Origin: Citrus sinensis
Lineage: Eukaryota; Streptophyta; Magnoliopsida; Sapindales; Rutaceae
Direction: 5' to 3'
DNA length: 64,000 bases
NCBI RefSeq assembly: GCF_022201045.2
Contig: NC_068558.1
Coordinates: forward strand, 3,286,001-3,350,000
Shown: positions 25,315-35,114 of the stretch, piece after piece
How positions within the stretch are numbered: position 1 is the stretch's first letter
How the letters are laid out: each line of letters opens with the position of its first letter
Notes under the pieces: generated by a model
Seen by the model: only the letters and a program-made list of their open reading frames with translations
Told to the model about the DNA's origin: nothing
The model's database searches: none
Program-made: the position numbers and the translations under genes

Positions 25315-27059
25315 AATATGTAAATTTTGTAGAGTTGTGAATTTTTTGTATGTAAAGCCAGTAACCATAGTTGTTGAAGAGTCCGACTGTTAGGAAGTGG
25401 TGGCTGACAGGCCTCTGTGAAGGCTTAGGCTTTTAGGTGACAAGATTTTTTGTTCTTTTTGTTGTAAGTAGAAAGCAAATTGGACTACGAAATCTGCTGG
25501 TCAGTTCTGCTAAAAGGTTACTACTAACCCGAACTGGTTACTGCTGTAGTATCCGCGACTACTGTTGTACTGCTTGCTGCAAACCAAATTTTCCCCTGTA
25601 AAGTTGATACGCTTTCAGTGCATCTTGACTGATACATACATTCAGTATATTTTGATTAGTACGTTCAATGCACATTGGTGTATATTCGATTATCTTATTC
25701 TTTTTTGTTTTAAACCCAGTAGTGGTTTTAACAATCAGAATTCTGTGATTTTAGTATGACAATCAAAATTATGTGGGTTAATAAAGAGCCATATTTGATT
25801 CCATGGGCAAATAACCCCATTTGATCTAAAAAACATCGCGTTCAGATCGGATCGGATTATTCTCCCAATTCAATCGGATATCCGACCATCTGATCGGGTT
25901 GGTCTAAAAAAATTAAAAACAAAACAAAAATGTAAAACCTAATTGAAATTGAATCATTGAAACATGCTGCATGGCACACATGTTGCAACTCATTTCTGTC
26001 TTGAGTCTCAAGTCTCTTCTTCAGTTCTTCTCTTCACAACACAAAAGCAATTAAGCAAAGCGGCAGTCGGGAGCACACCATACTGCAGCAGCACTCACGA
26101 TTGGAGACCGCACCGCAGACGTTGCCAGTCACCGACGCAACCTACAGTCACCGCTGTTTACGAATCTGTTGGTCCAAACCAAATCTGCTCCTCCAAGCTT
26201 CAACTTGAATTTTTGATGGTATATGATATATTAATTGTAATAATATGTATTGCTAATAATAAAATCTGAAAAATTCGAGTATTGAAAATTTAGAACTTGA
26301 TTGATTAAATCCTTGTAAGCTTAAATCAAAAGTATGAATTAATTTTTTTTATTTTTATTTTTGTATAGATTAGACTCTTATGAGGTGTCTTAAATATAAT
26401 TAATAATTAATTAGGTGAATAACTATATTATTTTTTGGGTTTACTGAATTTGATCTGATCCAAACTCAACCATATTTTTTTATTCAATTCAATCATGTTC
26501 GGATTGGATCGAATTACATATTCGGTAGGGTTGGCAATGGGATGGGATTTATCAATCCCACTCCCGTCCCGTATATGTAAGTGAGATGAAAAAACTTCCC
26601 ACTCTCGTCCATTTTTTTTTTGGACAAAAATATGTTCCGATTTCGTCCCAAAAGAGATGGGATCCTGCGGGATCCCATCCCAATTGGAAAATTTCCATAC
26701 TTAGTCGGCAATGAGACGGGATGAGATGTAATTTGTGAATTATACTCCCGTCCCGTATATGCAAAAAAATATCTCACTCTCGTTCCTAAATTTTTTTATG
26801 GGACAAAAATATGTCCTAATTTCCATTGAGAAAAATTACCATTCCTAATATTCGGGTCTAGTTCAGATGAATTTTCCCTAACCTGAAACTCAATCTGGTT
26901 GATCCAAGTTCGATTTTACCAAACTCTACCAAACATCTTGAAAAGATATCAAATGAAATAGTGAACAGCAAGCATTAGAAATAGAGAAAATATTTAATAT
27001 AGATGAAAAATCAAATAATGATAGTATATGTATTCTTAGTAGACATGGTGAAAATTGTA
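25315..27059. other. Intergenic region with old repeats
   Basis: The first bases are the 3' end of the MORC6-like gene. From about 25780 to 26940 the sequence is full of GGATCGGATTGGATCGG-type words in both orientations. These suggest an older element into which the MITE at 26526-26847 was inserted. No protein-like frame was recognised. Confidence 0.5.
26526..26847. mobile_element. hAT MITE with a perfect 8-bp target duplication
   Basis: The element starts TAGGGTTGGCAATG and its reverse-complemented end reads TAGGAATGGTAATT. Both sides carry the identical 8-mer ATATTCGG (26518-26525 and 26848-26855). At 322 bp with no coding capacity it is a classic hAT MITE. The interior has GGGATGGGAT and inverted CCCGTCCCGTATATG words on both sides. 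Its ends resemble element 1 at 16203, so they may belong to the same broad family. Confidence 0.85.
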
Positions 27060-27440
27060 ATGAATCAAAAACTAATAATAGCACATATTGATTGCAGTGT
27101 TTATATCTAGATTAATTATTCTTAGAGCACGTTTTAATATTTTTATATAAGGGTTATTTAGTATCCAAGCATCAGAATCATTTTTTAAAACAACAACCAA
27201 ATATTTAATAGGCAGATGAATTTTTTTAAATATTAGAATTCCTAGACAAAATAGAAGGTACTAAAGAATTACTAAAATTTGTAGGCTTATTAAATTATAG
27301 TAAAAAAATTTTATTCTAAATTTTAATCCATTAATACAACCTTTATATATTAAGAAAGTAAAAATAGATAAAAATATTTTAATAGTGGTTCCAACAAGTG
27401 TTAACCTTAGAAGCGCCATTATAGGAATCTTTGGGGGGTT
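27060..27440 (+). pseudogene. Decayed reverse transcriptase/RNase H junction fragment
   Basis: One frame around 27235-27320 reads a stretch containing ELLKFVGLLNYSKK, which fits the connection between the reverse transcriptase and RNase H domains of Ty3/gypsy elements and plant pararetroviruses (Caulimoviridae). Several stops and at least one frame change interrupt it, and neither gag nor protease nor terminal repeats were seen. It is a dead fragment with no coding potential. Whether it came from a retrotransposon or an integrated pararetrovirus cannot be decided from this piece. Confidence 0.4.
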
Positions 27441-28001
27441 CTTATTCATCTTAATCTCATCATTAGTACAGCTATTTCTTCGCTAATTACAACAGCCACT
27501 GCCAATTACCATCCTCTATTCTAAGTACAAAGGAATACTTCAGAAGTACGCCTTGCCCTTATTCATCCGTTTGCCATTTGCCAACATGTAGACGTAGAAT
27601 ATACAATATATTTTCAGTTGTATTTGTATCAACTCCACGTCAGAAACGCAACGTACACACATATCGATATATGACAGGATAAGCTCGACCAAAACTAGCA
27701 ACTTGCTCATTTAATATATTTAATATTTGGGGGGCAATGGTTGCCCTAGAGCAGCTTAAGAAACCTCTATAAATTCCTCTTTTAGCAACCCTGATAGACG
27801 CTGCCTCCTCTTCTACTATCTTCTGGCTAGAGCTCTCTTTTTTTCTTCTATCTTGCTTTAATGACTTTATGTTGCGTTATGGGCACTCTTTGAGCTGTGT
27901 TAATAATTTGTGTGTAGCGTAAGTAAATATGGGTTGTAGTTTCTCTTTCTATATATATGTTTGAAAGTTTAAAGGATCGTGTCAAATATCAGCATCTGGT
28001 G

Positions 28002-28032
<31 letters not shown>

Positions 28033-29312
28033 GTTTTGGGGACAAAATAGAAGGTTTTGATCAATATTTGTTCAACATATACGTACGTGCAAATAACTTC
28101 CATCCGCATGCAGCACTTTATGAATATGGGCAGAGCGGCCATATTTTGCACAAAATAATTTAACAAATTTGCTTTCAGCTAAGGGTTGGTGTATATTTTT
28201 TTGGCCATATACATTAACCGAGCTAGAGTTGGTAGCATACATAATTTTTAACTTTAAACTGTTTTTTTTTTTCTGCTTTGTCTTTCTATTGGCCTGGGGG
28301 ATGCATGAAAACTTGCAACTTGTTATTCGTAACTCGTCTGTGCTAATCTTAATGATTTCTTTTGTTGAAAATGGAAGATAAGATACAAAGAAGTCAATTT
28401 GTGCAATTCATTTCCAAGAAATAGCTTGATGGTGGACCATTTGATTAGATCGGAAGTGTACACGCAAAATCCGTGTAGAAAAAAGTGATATCGACCGAAA
28501 AAATTTGCACGTCTCTGAAAATGATAGCTAAAAGTGAAAGCTACTGGTACCCACCCCTTTCTAATGGGCTTATAATCACTTGAAAAGCTTTTTGGGCTTC
28601 TTTATGAGCATCGGCCTTGTTTGGGCTTTTAAATTAACCCCAAAAAATGAACAAAAACAAATTAGAAATTCTAAAATGAGATAAAAATAATAAGACATGG
28701 ACTGAACAATGATTCAGACGAAATAATTGTACAAATATTTTTGTACATAAAATTGTCTAAATTGGTTGAAAAATAAAGACAATTTTAAAAAATTAATAAT
28801 GTGGGTTGTATAATACATTTATTTAAACAATTCACATACGTGCCATACCAATTCTCTTTGTATTTGATTATTCGTTAAGAATAAGTTATGTTCATCAAGT
28901 CAATGGGCTAAGTTGCCAAATAAGGGTGTAAGTTTGAGCCTCGGGGAGGAATTATTTCTCTTGTTCCAAAAGCTTGGATATAAAAAGAAGCACATACGAA
29001 TGTATTTTTAGAATCTAAAATTTTGATTGTAATATATATTGCAATTTTCTTTTTTTTTTAAAAAAAAAAAAAAATCATGTTCGTTAAGGCTCTAGACTCT
29101 AGTGATGCGTTGCCAATGTAAAAAAATGAAATTTCTCCCTGAAGCCTGTTTAAAATATGCATTATCCATTCGGTGATCAGAATCCTTCATCCTCTCTACA
29201 AATCGCTGACACTCTAATCAAAAGAAAATTAACCAAAATGAAGAGGGACAGAGAAGAATTTTACGACAAAAAAGGACATGAATAAGAAATAGTAACCAAA
29301 ACTCCTCAAATT
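27441..29312. other. Intergenic region, no gene seen
   Basis: The region is AT-rich with a long poly-T run at about 28001-28025. At about 28895-28975 there is a weak tRNA-like stretch with A-box-like GGCTAAGTTGCC and B-box-like AGTTTGAGCC sequences, followed by T- and A-rich runs near 29047-29075, which could be an old SINE. The segment 27700-27950 is less AT-rich and could be a transcribed leader, but no frame follows it. Confidence 0.45.
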
Positions 29313-32231
29313 TCAGACTCGGACCAGTGTGTTGTTCATTGCTTTACTGTCCATTTTCAAGTGCAAAATATGATTTTGCACTTCACCTTGTGACTGTGAG
29401 GGCACCGTTACTCTCCAAAACTCCCCATTTCTTCTTTTATGATCATCTTCATAAACCAACTTCTCTTCTTCTCTCTTCTGTTGATCACTTCCGTTATTGC
29501 CATTATCAGAGTTTGAAATGGAGACTTGTCTCCAATTTAGCCAGATTCTTAGCATAATATAAAGCATGATTAAGCATATTACTGCTGAAGTAAACACAAT
29601 GGCAGTTATTATAACAACAACAGCAGTGTTGGATAACCTTTTGACTTTCTGACCCGACAATTCGGAGCACGATAGTAATGGTGGGCCGCAGAGCTTGGCA
29701 TTACCCAAGAAGGAGCTCGGTGGGAATCCTGAAAAGGTTAAGGGAAGCTGGCCTTGCAGATGATTATTTGATAAGTTCAACACATGCAGGCTGGTCAGCT
29801 TTCCCAGTGAGGCTGGCACTTGACCTTGGAGTTGATTGTAAGAGATGTTCAATCTCTCTAGCTTCAACAGGTTTCCAAGAGATGGTGGAATCTCACCTGA
29901 GAAATTGTTTTTGCTCAAGTCCAAGATTACTTGAAGCTCTGTCAGCCTCCCTAGATCAGCTGGTATTGAGCCTGTGAAGAAATTCTCTGACAGCCGAAGC
30001 TCGTAGAGTTTCTTGCACTGTTGGATTGTTGATGGAATGTTGCCTGAGAAGCTGTTTCTTTGTAAATTAAGGACATTGAGAGCAGTTAGATTTCCAATCT
30101 CTGGTGGGATTTTCCCCGAGAGGTTATTGCCGCGGAGAGAAAGCTTGAGTAATTTTGAGCAGTTACCAATCTCAGCCGGGACTGTTCCATTGAAATTATT
30201 GGATGAGAGATCGAGTTCACCAATTTCTTGTAAGCTCCCTAGCCAAAAAGGAATTGTGCCTGTTAGCTCGTTGTTGCTTAGAAGGAGGTGTGCAAGTTTT
30301 GCGCATTTTGAGAGCTGAGGTGCTATTTGGCCTGTGAAACTGTTGAAGGATAAATCAAGAAAGTTGAGCTCTGTGAGTTTGCCAAATTCGGAAGGTATGT
30401 TACCAGTGAGATGATTATGTGCAAGGCGAAGACGGCTCAGGTTTCTTGACATGGCTAGTTCAGAAGGAATGGGACCTGAGAAACTGTTGTTTGTTAAGTC
30501 TAACGCAGTCAAAGAATTGGAACCAGTGAGAGGATAGATGCTGCCACTAAATTTGTTGTGAGAAAAATTTATGATTCTGAGTTTTTTCAGCTGGAAAAGA
30601 GATGGGGGAAGGGGACCTTTGAAGGAGTTGTTATAAAGAGTAATGAGGTATAATTCTGAAAGGAATCTGAAAGTCAGCGGCACAGAACCTGATAGTTTGT
30701 TATCAGCCAAGGCTATTTGCTGTAGCCTTTTGCAGTAGCCCAAGCTTGCCGGAATAGGACCTGATAAATCATTCTGCCTCAGTTGAAGAATAACAAGATT
30801 TTTAAGCTTCCCCATAGTCTCAGGAATGGACCCTGAAAAATGGTTACCAAAGAAGTCGATTTCTGTTAACCCTGAGCAGTTTGTCAACTCTCTTGGTATG
30901 CTTCCTGACATTTGGTTATCATAGAGGTAAATGGCGCTCAAAGTCTGTAACTTGCCAATTTCCACTGGAATTTTTCCTGTTATCATGTTGTCAAAAAGAA
31001 AAAGATTTTCCAGTTTACTCAAGTTTCCTATTTCAGGAGGAAAACTTCCTGTAAAGCTGTTATTATTTAGTAGAAGATCTGTAAGCTCTTCCAGCTTGTC
31101 CAGGCTGCGTGGTAGCTCTCCTTTAAAGCTATTATCAGAAAGGTCTAATTGTTGAAGTGACGAGCAGCGCAATAGCTCCAAGGGGAATTCACCAGAGAGC
31201 TTGTTTCGAGCCAGAATAAGTTGTTGCAGGCTTGAATTGTTAAGGCAGAATTTGATCGGGATGCTTCCTGTGAAAGCATTATCAGACAGAACCAGAGTTT
31301 CAAGATTCTTTAACTGGGTATTTAGAAGGCTTATGCTCCCTGAGAGGTTGTTTTTCGACAAGTCAAGTTCCTCAAGCTGAGCCAACTTGTTAAGCTCTGA
31401 AGGAATTTCACCATCGAATATATTACCCAGCAAATTCAAGTACCTCAAATTGAAGAGATGGCTCAACTCGACAGGAATTGATCCAGAAAGGCTGTTGTTG
31501 GCCAAATTAAGTATTTGAAGCGATTTAAGCAAAACAATTGAAGAAGGGATTGTTCCTTCAAGCATGTTGTTTGATGCTGCAAACTTTTGAAGCTCTTCAC
31601 AGCCATGAATTGCTTCTGGTATGAGGCCACTGAGTTTGTTCATCTGCAAGTCCAGAGATGTCAGATGCTTCAAATTACCAATCTCTACAGGAATGCTCCC
31701 ATTTAATTGACAGTATGCAATTGCTAATTCTCTCAACTCAGTCAAGTTACCAATGTGTGGTGGAATTTCACCCCACAACAAGTTATCTCCAATTCTTAGG
31801 ACTTGCAACTTATTCAAAAAACCAATCTCTGGAGGAATCTTACCAGAGAAAGAGTTTGAATAAAGAAGAAGTATCCTTAGATTTTGAAGCTGTCCCAGCT
31901 CAGAAGGAATCAAGCCAGTGAGGGAATTTGAGGACAAATCTAGTGTTTCAAGTGAAGTGAGGTTTAAGAAATCGCGTGAAATGGAACCTGATAGTCTTGA
32001 GCTTGATAAGTTCAAGCCCACAACATGCTTTTGATCATCAGAACATGTTACACCATGCCAGCTGCACATATGAGCTCTTGCAGACCAGTTCTCAAGAATT
32101 CCTGTAGGATCAACGAGTTCCTGTTTGATTCTCAGAAGCCAGAAGGAATCTGTTGAGATACCTCCAAGAGCAACAGCAAGTGTTACAAAAAACAGCATGA
32201 TATGAGACATTTGAATGCTGCCCATTTTCAA
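29313..32231 (-). CDS. LRR receptor-like protein with GSO-type ectodomain and no kinase
   Basis: A single uninterrupted exon encodes 972 residues. A signal peptide (MLFFVTLAVALGG region) is followed by an N-terminal cap with CSWHGVTC. Then come 32 leucine-rich repeats of the plant LxxLxLxxNxLxGxIP type from about 68 to 837, each near 24 residues without an island domain. A cysteine-containing cap (LCGPPLLSC) leads to one membrane segment at about 871-897. The cytosolic tail is only about 75 residues and charged, with no kinase motifs. The ectodomain resembles the receptor kinases GSO1/GSO2, which perceive CIF/TWS-type sulfated peptides. The missing kinase makes this a receptor-like protein that would need a partner kinase. 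The stop at 29313 is clean, and I found no kinase exon down to 28.0 kb. The start is the first Met of MKMGSIQM; an internal Met at residue 8 is also possible. Confidence 0.93.
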   Translation of the reverse strand: MKMGSIQMSHIMLFFVTLAVALGGISTDSFWLLRIKQELVDPTGILENWSARAHMCSWHGVTCSDDQKHVVGLNLSSSRLSGSISRDFLNLTSLETLDLSSNSLTGLIPSELGQLQNLRILLLYSNSFSGKIPPEIGFLNKLQVLRIGDNLLWGEIPPHIGNLTELRELAIAYCQLNGSIPVEIGNLKHLTSLDLQMNKLSGLIPEAIHGCEELQKFAASNNMLEGTIPSSIVLLKSLQILNLANNSLSGSIPVELSHLFNLRYLNLLGNIFDGEIPSELNKLAQLEELDLSKNNLSGSISLLNTQLKNLETLVLSDNAFTGSIPIKFCLNNSSLQQLILARNKLSGEFPLELLRCSSLQQLDLSDNSFKGELPRSLDKLEELTDLLLNNNSFTGSFPPEIGNLSKLENLFLFDNMITGKIPVEIGKLQTLSAIYLYDNQMSGSIPRELTNCSGLTEIDFFGNHFSGSIPETMGKLKNLVILQLRQNDLSGPIPASLGYCKRLQQIALADNKLSGSVPLTFRFLSELYLITLYNNSFKGPLPPSLFQLKKLRIINFSHNKFSGSIYPLTGSNSLTALDLTNNSFSGPIPSELAMSRNLSRLRLAHNHLTGNIPSEFGKLTELNFLDLSFNSFTGQIAPQLSKCAKLAHLLLSNNELTGTIPFWLGSLQEIGELDLSSNNFNGTVPAEIGNCSKLLKLSLRGNNLSGKIPPEIGNLTALNVLNLQRNSFSGNIPSTIQQCKKLYELRLSENFFTGSIPADLGRLTELQVILDLSKNNFSGEIPPSLGNLLKLERLNISYNQLQGQVPASLGKLTSLHVLNLSNNHLQGQLPLTFSGFPPSSFLGNAKLCGPPLLSCSELSGQKVKRLSNTAVVVIITAIVFTSAVICLIMLYIMLRIWLNWRQVSISNSDNGNNGSDQQKREEEKLVYEDDHKRRNGEFWRVTVPSQSQGEVQNHILHLKMDSKAMNNTLVRV

Positions 32232-35114
32232 ACAAATAACCCAGAAAGAGTTTCAAATTTATGTATCAGATACTGGATTCCAAAGATTCAGTATCATTCC
32301 ATGTAGAATGAAAATGAAAAAACAAAGCAAGAGAAGTTCATGGAGCTAACAAGAATCAGCAGAACTAAAGTTGATAACGAATGGAATAGGAGTATACTAG
32401 GAGGGATTAGAATGAGAGAATCACAATCACAAAGGTTTAGACTGCTAGTGATATGATGATAAAAGCACGGAGTTTAAATAGTAAGGCTACCAGATGATGT
32501 TGAATGTAAAGTTCTATTAAAAAATAACCATGCATCAAAAGTTGTTAAGTTTTATTAACAATAAAATTTTTTATAAGATAGCAGACAATTTTTTTTTTGG
32601 TTTTTTTTTTTTCTAACCAATGCTATAAAAGGGTAAGTTATTTTCTCCCTTTTCATCTCAAAGCAATTATGAAATATTTGAAGCATGATTTAATACCTTG
32701 TGGGATTGAAATTGTTTGTAGATAAGAATAGGAAAGAGTGACGGCAATTGTTGAAAACAGAAAAGAGGAACAAAAAGTTTAGAAGGCTGAGCAGACCCAC
32801 ACGAAAAGTGGACCCTTCTAGGCTTTTTAGTTGGTGTCATGTTTAGATTGGATGTATCTATAAAAATCCATTAATGACTTAGTAGTATATTGTACTAAGA
32901 AGAATTTGTAGGAATCCATTGAGATTGCTCCAAAAGATTAAGTATGATTTGACTTTCTAAAGAGATGTTTGGTCAAATTTACTTCTAGAGATTGTCAAAT
33001 ATATTGGTATGAACCCATTATGTTATTGAAATTATATGATGCTACAAAAGAGTACAGAAATGGACCATAAGCATGCACCCTTGCGGTCCAGTTGTCTTAA
33101 TCATAATTCCTTTGATGTTAGATCAATGGCCCAGCCAATGGCAATATATAGATCACTCATTAAAACAAAAAGAAAATGGAATATTTGGGCTCTCCTTTGA
33201 TAGCTACAAATCAATTTTCATAATGCTTTTTTGGAGAGTATTGTTTTCTTTCTAATTCTTTTGCTTTTGTGGAAAATCTTATGGTTGAAAGTTTTAGATG
33301 ACAATACTTCTTCTCCCTCAACCAAAACCACCTAACCAAAATTTAAATAGAGCAAGAAAACAAAAAGATGGCAAACAACCCTAATCCAATTCACAGTGAG
33401 GACCGGCTTTATTAAAATCTTGTTGAACCCTTTATTGGACCAAGACCATGTGAGGTAATTCATTGAGGAATTAGTCTATTTAAATCTAGTCGAGTGAAAG
33501 GCTTCGCAGTAGCAGTTTACAGCGAGGAATCTTCATTAAAAAGAATAAATAAATAAATAAAATGATTCTGCTGATATAGAACCCAAGGAAATGAGGACAA
33601 AGTGGTTAATTTCACCGATTGGATTTTCTTTGATAGACTATTCAGAATTGTGATTGCCGTGCGATCAAATTCAATAATACCCTTTCTTTTTGTTTTAATT
33701 CACATTTGCTTAACTTCTCAGGATTTGAAGCAGAGGCAAGAAACCAACAATCCAACATGGATGAACATTCAATGTCCCTCAAAATTTCCTGGAGAAAGAA
33801 ACAAAGTGCTTAAACACCTGGACCATTTGTCAGGATTAACCTAGAAGTGCTTATAATTTACTTTTGGCTTTTGCTGCGATGCAATGTCAGATTGAGTGCC
33901 TATATTATTATATATTCATTCAGCTTTTGCCTTTGACTCCTCTTTCTCTCCACACGCAAAATGTTGTCATTGAGTCAGAAGCATCTTCATTCATGTTTTG
34001 CATAATCTGCCGGCTAGAGATATGTTCATATCCTGCTTTCTTTGATGCAATCAAATTCGATTTTGAAATAACATTTGACATTCTCACCATATCTGCCTCT
34101 TATTCAGTGTATCCCATAAAGACATCTTCTGTGTGAAAAAGACGTCCCACCGTTACCGTCCAAAATATAATGGAATGTAACAGTAATACAACTTGTTTCA
34201 GACTAATAATATAATATGCCATCATTTTAAGAGAATTTTCTCATCTACCTAATCTGAGTGTCTTTTCTATGGAATCTTCAACTTGAAGTCAAGGAATGCT
34301 ATAAAAAACTACCTACTCCAAAATTGAAACAGAAATATAGGACAGTCTGTGTTAACATATTACGACATCCAAGGTCAAAAGGCAAGACAAAACGAACATA
34401 CTATACAGCCAACGAAGCAGGTACGTCATTGATGATAATATATAATAACAATAATACCGAATGTAACAGTATAATTTAAAGAACAATTGCCATGCAAAAC
34501 GATCTTGTCCCTTGTGAAATGAGTTTAAATATTTCTATCAAGAAAAAGACAACCCATGACTTCAAGGCAAATGAAGGATGTAACTAGTTTGAAGTAATGT
34601 AAGGACTTAGCTGCCTGCATTCATCAAAGGACACGACCAACTAAAAGATATATACAGATTACAATTCATTCATTTTCATCAGTGGATTGAAATAAGCCTG
34701 GATGTTACCTGGGCAGTCAACATGCATTTAACCATTCCATATATATTTGAAGAAAATTTTCTAAATATGATCAATCTATAACGAAGAACAATAAATTTAC
34801 ACAACTGATTCACAAGTCAAAAATAGGTCCTGGCAAACATAACCTGCAAAAAATTGCAGTATGGCAGTTACAATTTTACTCTCTCTGGCCTTTAACATCT
34901 TCATTAAAGTTATCCTGCAACAGCCTTTAAAAATCTTTCGGACAACTTAGATGCTTCAATAACCACAGGTCCATTTACGAGCAAAGCAGAACCAGTAAAA
35001 AGGGAATCAGAAACTCTTGAGTTCTTTAAATCATCTGAGATAAAACCTAGTTGCAGTATTCTACCTTGTAAAGCAAGAAGATAATTCTACCAATCCTAGA
35101 TTAATGTTCATGCC
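32232..35114. other. Intergenic region between the LRR receptor and the membrane-protein gene
   Basis: The first 250 bases are the leader and promoter of the LRR receptor on the minus strand. A TATA-like run (CTATTTAAAC on the minus strand) lies at about 32470-32480. The rest is ordinary AT-rich spacer. Several short frames between 33073 and 34480 on the plus strand do not resemble proteins and lack sensible splice partners. About 200 bases before 35115 are the probable 3' UTR of the next gene. Confidence 0.5.

Noticed and set aside
28895-28975. tRNA-like stretch that might be a tRNA gene
   Set aside because: Only weak A- and B-box resemblance and no closed acceptor stem; at most an old SINE.
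33073-34479. Several short plus-strand frames between the LRR receptor and the membrane-protein gene
   Set aside because: No protein similarity, no consistent splice phases and AT-rich composition like the spacer around them.
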